This document shows positions 60,879 to 64,000 of a stretch of DNA of 64,000 bases, one piece after another (position 1 is the first letter of the stretch; every line of letters begins with the position of its first letter). The translations under genes were made by a program, and so were the position numbers. Source of the DNA: Litomosoides sigmodontis (Eukaryota; Nematoda; Chromadorea; Rhabditida; Onchocercidae); the NCBI GenBank assembly GCA_963070105.1, contig OY718803.1, positions 3,826,507 to 3,890,506 on the forward strand, given 5' to 3'. The notes beneath the pieces are model-generated. The model worked only from the letters and a program-made list of their open reading frames with translations, ran no database searches and was not told where the DNA came from.

Positions 60879-61458
60879 CGCATAAGTGCTCTCCAAAAGA
60901 GATGAGAGGAAATGGAAGTGGAAAGCAGGAAAAAACTAAATATGGCACCATAAAAGGCTACTGCCGCAACATACCTTACCTTTTAATATTTCATTTTAAA
61001 CATTTACTCAAAGTCTTGTTTCTGCGATTATTCATGAAAAACATATACATCACTAACAAGAAGGAAACAATTACCCACCACTTATTATATGACTTACGAA
61101 TAATACATACACTACTAACAGAAGGGAAACAATTATTGACCATCCAAGGTCACATCGCTAATGACAATTCGGAAGAATAGATCTAGCACTAGTGGCGGCA
61201 TTACAACTATATTGAGGATAAATCTACTAAATACCTACCTTCAATCATTTTGTTTAATTAGCAGATTAACATACGCTTGCGTTTTACTTCCCTACGACCA
61301 ATTTTTTTAAATATGTTACAGTTAAATACCTCCCATCGATTCCACTTAAAGATGGTGAATTGTTGACGTATGTTACGGTCGACAATCAACGAAAAGGATT
61401 CAAACAAAGTATTCATCACCTTGATTATTTTGTGTCCACCGTCCACTCAGTACATGTG

Positions 61459-62086
61459 TCAGTGGCACAACAAGAAATGCTTCTCAGCTTTGTCGTATCG
61501 AGCGCAAAAATCTTCAACGTTCTCCACCGTTATCGCTAAAAGAATTATAGTCACAAACGAGAGTTTTCACAACTTTTTCATTTGCAAATTTCATGCATTT
61601 CGTGGACTCTACAACTAGAAAGAAATGTATTTGCAACATTGCCTTATACTCCTGTGTCATACTTTAAGAAAAAAAGCTGTTTCCATGATGATTGAGAGTG
61701 CACAAAGAAACAGATAACGGGAATAGCAACACATAAGCTCCTCTCTTAATCTGAACTCCCTCACGTTGCATCCCGCTATTTTTAACACAAATTCCTGATA
61801 TGTTGCAAAAATCTACACATATGAACGTATAAATTCGATTAGGATCCGTTCGACAACGTAATCACTGTTACTACAGCTAATTATCAGGTGGTACATAAAG
61901 AAAAGAGGAATTCCCTCTAAGGTAACTGCTCTTTAAATGAAAGCAAGATCCAGGATGATTGAAAAGAGGAATGAAGAGTGAAAATAAGATTGTTTCATTG
62001 ATAAGAAGAAATTAAATTAGAGCCAATTCGATTTTTTAGTACTTGATTTCCGACATCTAACTTGATAAACGAAGGGTAAAAAGCTT

Positions 62087-62158
<72 letters not shown>

Positions 62159-63871
62159 ATGTACAACATCTGTGATCGACATAAAATTGACCAGCGAAAA
62201 AACGCTTACGTTTGATAACTGAATTAGCTTCGTCTCGAAGTAATGTGAGTACTGTAACGAATACAGTGGATGTAGTTGGTGCTTGTGCTGATAACTTCTC
62301 TGCACATTTTTCAGGTGTTGAACTCGGTATAATTCGTAGACGACCATTGCCCTTTGATATATGCGTGTTGATCCAACGCAACGCTTTCCGCACCTCTGGT
62401 TTGTCCTTTTTCATATCCAAACTCCGAAATGTACCCTCTGCTATGGCCACTATCAGTTTATCCTTCTTCAGAATCTTTTTTATGACTTCTAGTTTCCGCA
62501 GTAAAACATCCTCTTGCGGAACAACATATAGTGGCAGAGAGGTTCGTATTTGCTCCTGCAGAAAATTGAGAATTTTATTTCGAAGAAATTGCGGACATTC
62601 ATAAAAGCTCCGAGTAATGTCAAGCACAAAAAATAGGAGCCCATATTCCTATGGACAAGTAAACGCACCGTATGGTCGTAAAAAATTTTGCAAAATAATG
62701 CTTTCTGCTCAACTACATACTCGAAAAAATCCTAAGATGTTGCTCGATGGAAGACATGGGATCCCCAAAACATCGCTAGCAAGATACTTTACGAATGTCA
62801 AAAAAATTCCTAAAAAATCCAACAATCAAAGGAAAACTTTTGTACTTTTTCCGTATCGTGTGCCAACCACAATTTTGCCATGTTTTTCATTTTATTTTCC
62901 TTCATTGAATTCTTTGGTGTATATATAAAGAATTCATCAAATTCAACCGGAGTATGCGAAGATTGGACGAAAGCTTGTAGAAAGCGTGGTAACAAGGACC
63001 AGGGAGTTAAGCCACCAAGCTGCCACATGTTCTCTGATTTACCCTCCAAATGCAATTCGAGAAGATTCAAAAACTGGATTAACTGCTTGCAGAAATCTTC
63101 ATATTGCTAAAAAGAATACGAACAGATAAAATAATTACTTCATGGCTTAAAAAATCTGAGAGTGTAGTAAAGTGGTAGAAATCCATTCGAACTGAAATTA
63201 CAGGTTATCACACCTGTAATATCAAATAAGTATAATGCAATGATGTTTATACTGGCATTTCAATTTGATATAAAGATGCGTAGCAATTCTTATAACTCAA
63301 ACCGACTACAGCTTCATACACGATTTGGGTTGAAGAATTGATGTTTGCAAACAGACGCCTAGATGTCTTAAACTGCTTGCAAACAATATTACCTCCTCCA
63401 CTGATATTAATTTTGCAAATAAAATGTAGCTACTGGTATTTCATTACAATTTCAGGAATAAAAACTTCAGGTAGTCATTAAAATTTACACAGTGAAGTGC
63501 CGACGGTACTTTGTCGTTATATATATGCGGGGCTAAAGAAGTTGCAGCATGAAGCAAAGCAACTAGGAGTGATTGGATTCTATGTTGTGTTTCATGAGTC
63601 CGTTTGCTCAAACTTGATTCCACCGCTTCAGCTATTTCCCCATCATCTTCCGAAACCACATCTTTTTCCAGTGATGAAAACCGTGAGCAGTGTGTTTCGC
63701 ATTTCTCCTCTATTTCAGTTTCTTCTGCACTTCCATCAGATGATGAAGCTCGTCGCCTTCGTAAATCAACTGCTTCAGCTTCAGATGCGCACCACTCTTC
63801 AAGGCTTCGAATTGTAACTTCCGAAATTCGAAAAAACAATTTGCTAAGATGTTGCAATTCTATTCCTTTCC
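61459..63871 (-). CDS. smg-5: SMG-5 nonsense-mediated decay factor, C-terminal half; 5' part beyond right edge
   Basis: SMG5 binds phosphorylated UPF1 with SMG7 and promotes its dephosphorylation and mRNA decay. Four minus-strand exons join in phase: 63871-63489, 63106-62846, 62555-62210, 61535-61459 (355 residues plus stop); more exons must lie beyond 64000. The first carries an acidic, Ser-rich linker after ISEVTIRSLEEW. The second has NMWQLGGLTPWSLLP and VEFDEFFIYTP, ending in the helix KNMAKLWLAHDTEKEQ before the PIN domain. The PIN-like domain has LYVVPQEDVLLRKLEVIKKI, KLIVAIAEGTFRSLDMKKDK and EVRKALRWINTHISKGNGRL, and ends ENVEDFCARYDKAEKHFLLCH. Alignment to the SMG5 PIN domain (VPDT, IVIIP, LDLLKKEHPGAR, GNRYIR) is good. 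SMG6 is less likely because its catalytic acidic residues are missing. Confidence 0.85.
62089..62152. repeat. (AT)n microsatellite in the last smg-5 intron
   Basis: Perfect AT tract of about 32 units, just inside the intron after exon 62555-62210. Confidence 0.95.
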
Positions 63872-63969
63872 CTGCAACTAATTTTGATTCAGCTCTTCAT
63901 TCGAAAAAATCATTACAATCACTTCTCGTTCTATATTTCCTTAATTTCCTTACAACCGCTTATATACCA

Positions 63970-63971
<2 letters not shown>

Positions 63972-64000
<29 letters not shown>
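63972..64000. repeat. (AT)n microsatellite running off the right edge
   Basis: AT dinucleotide run reaching the last base of the window; its true length is unknown. Confidence 0.95.

Larger units (their letters stand above)
54398..61458. other. Long intergenic region upstream of unc-37 and downstream of smg-5
   Basis: About 7 kb with no supported gene. 54.4-58.5 kb is uniform AT-rich sequence. 58.5-61 kb is richer in GC with a cluster of microsatellites. An 82-codon plus ORF at 59211-59459 (Ser/Thr/Arg-rich) has no recognised family and a stop immediately upstream. Trinucleotide runs at 60.5-60.7 kb create Thr, Asp and Ser homopolymers in overlapping frames and should not be annotated as protein. 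Confidence 0.5.

Noticed and set aside
60482..60885. Plus-strand ORFs of 89 and 126 codons with Thr, Asp and Ser runs
   Set aside because: They are readings of the (CGA)n and (CT)n repeats in different frames; composition is entirely repeat-driven.

Overview
This is a window of an AT-rich nematode nuclear genome, most likely a parasitic clade III (Spirurina, filarial-like) worm. Genes are broken into many exons of about 50-500 bp by introns of about 70-700 bp with nematode-type (T)TTTCAG 3' splice sites. Seven genes have a splice-acceptor-like AG 7-36 nt upstream of the start codon with no upstream exon, the usual sign of spliced-leader trans-splicing. The encoded proteins are metazoan and several look specifically nematode-like (UNC-37, VAB-10, a GT92 glycosyltransferase). 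There is no bacterial content, no CRISPR array and no recognisable intact transposon. Exon boundaries were built by hand from splice signals and reading phase; every multi-exon model except the two truncated by the window closes with consistent phase.

Layout. 1-12.2 kb (+): 3' half of a spectraplakin (vab-10/MACF/dystonin): spectrin-repeat rod, EF-hand pair, GAS2 (GAR) microtubule-binding domain and a Ser/Arg-rich tail with an EB1-binding-type motif. 13.6-17.6 kb (-): a GT92 (DUF23) Golgi glycosyltransferase whose exons are too small to show as one long ORF. 18.9-27.6 kb (+): an HPS5-like BLOC-2 subunit with N-terminal beta-propeller and C-terminal RING-like finger. 29.0-30.3 kb (-): derlin-1 (cup-2). 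31.5-33.8 kb (+): HERP (HERPUD), divergent from derlin. 35.1-37.9 kb (-): TMX3-type transmembrane thioredoxin. 38.6-39.6 kb (-): ribosomal protein S15a/uS8. 40.3-41.2 kb (+): RNA polymerase II subunit RPB7. 41.8-43.0 kb (+): signal peptidase catalytic subunit SEC11. 45.2-54.4 kb (-): Groucho/TLE co-repressor (unc-37) with two large introns. 61.5 kb to the right edge (-): 3' half of the nonsense-mediated-decay factor smg-5.

The most striking organisation is 28.9-43.0 kb, where four endoplasmic-reticulum protein-biogenesis or quality-control genes lie together: derlin-1 and HERP, which physically cooperate in ERAD and here share a divergent promoter region; TMX3, an ER oxidoreductase; and SEC11, which removes ER signal peptides. 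rpb-7 and SEC11 follow each other on one strand as in a nematode operon. The rest is housekeeping. I did not find a wholly new type of biological system; the best candidates for follow-up are this ER cluster, degenerate EF-hands in the spectraplakin, an apparently inactive SMG5 PIN domain, and a palindrome in a divergent promoter.

Gene-poor stretches (12.2-13.6, 17.6-18.9, 27.6-29.0, 33.8-35.1, 43.0-45.2, 54.4-61.5 kb and the large unc-37 introns) hold UTRs, microsatellites ((AT)n, (CT)n, (GA)n, (GT)n, (GGAC)n, (CGA)n) and short unsupported ORFs.
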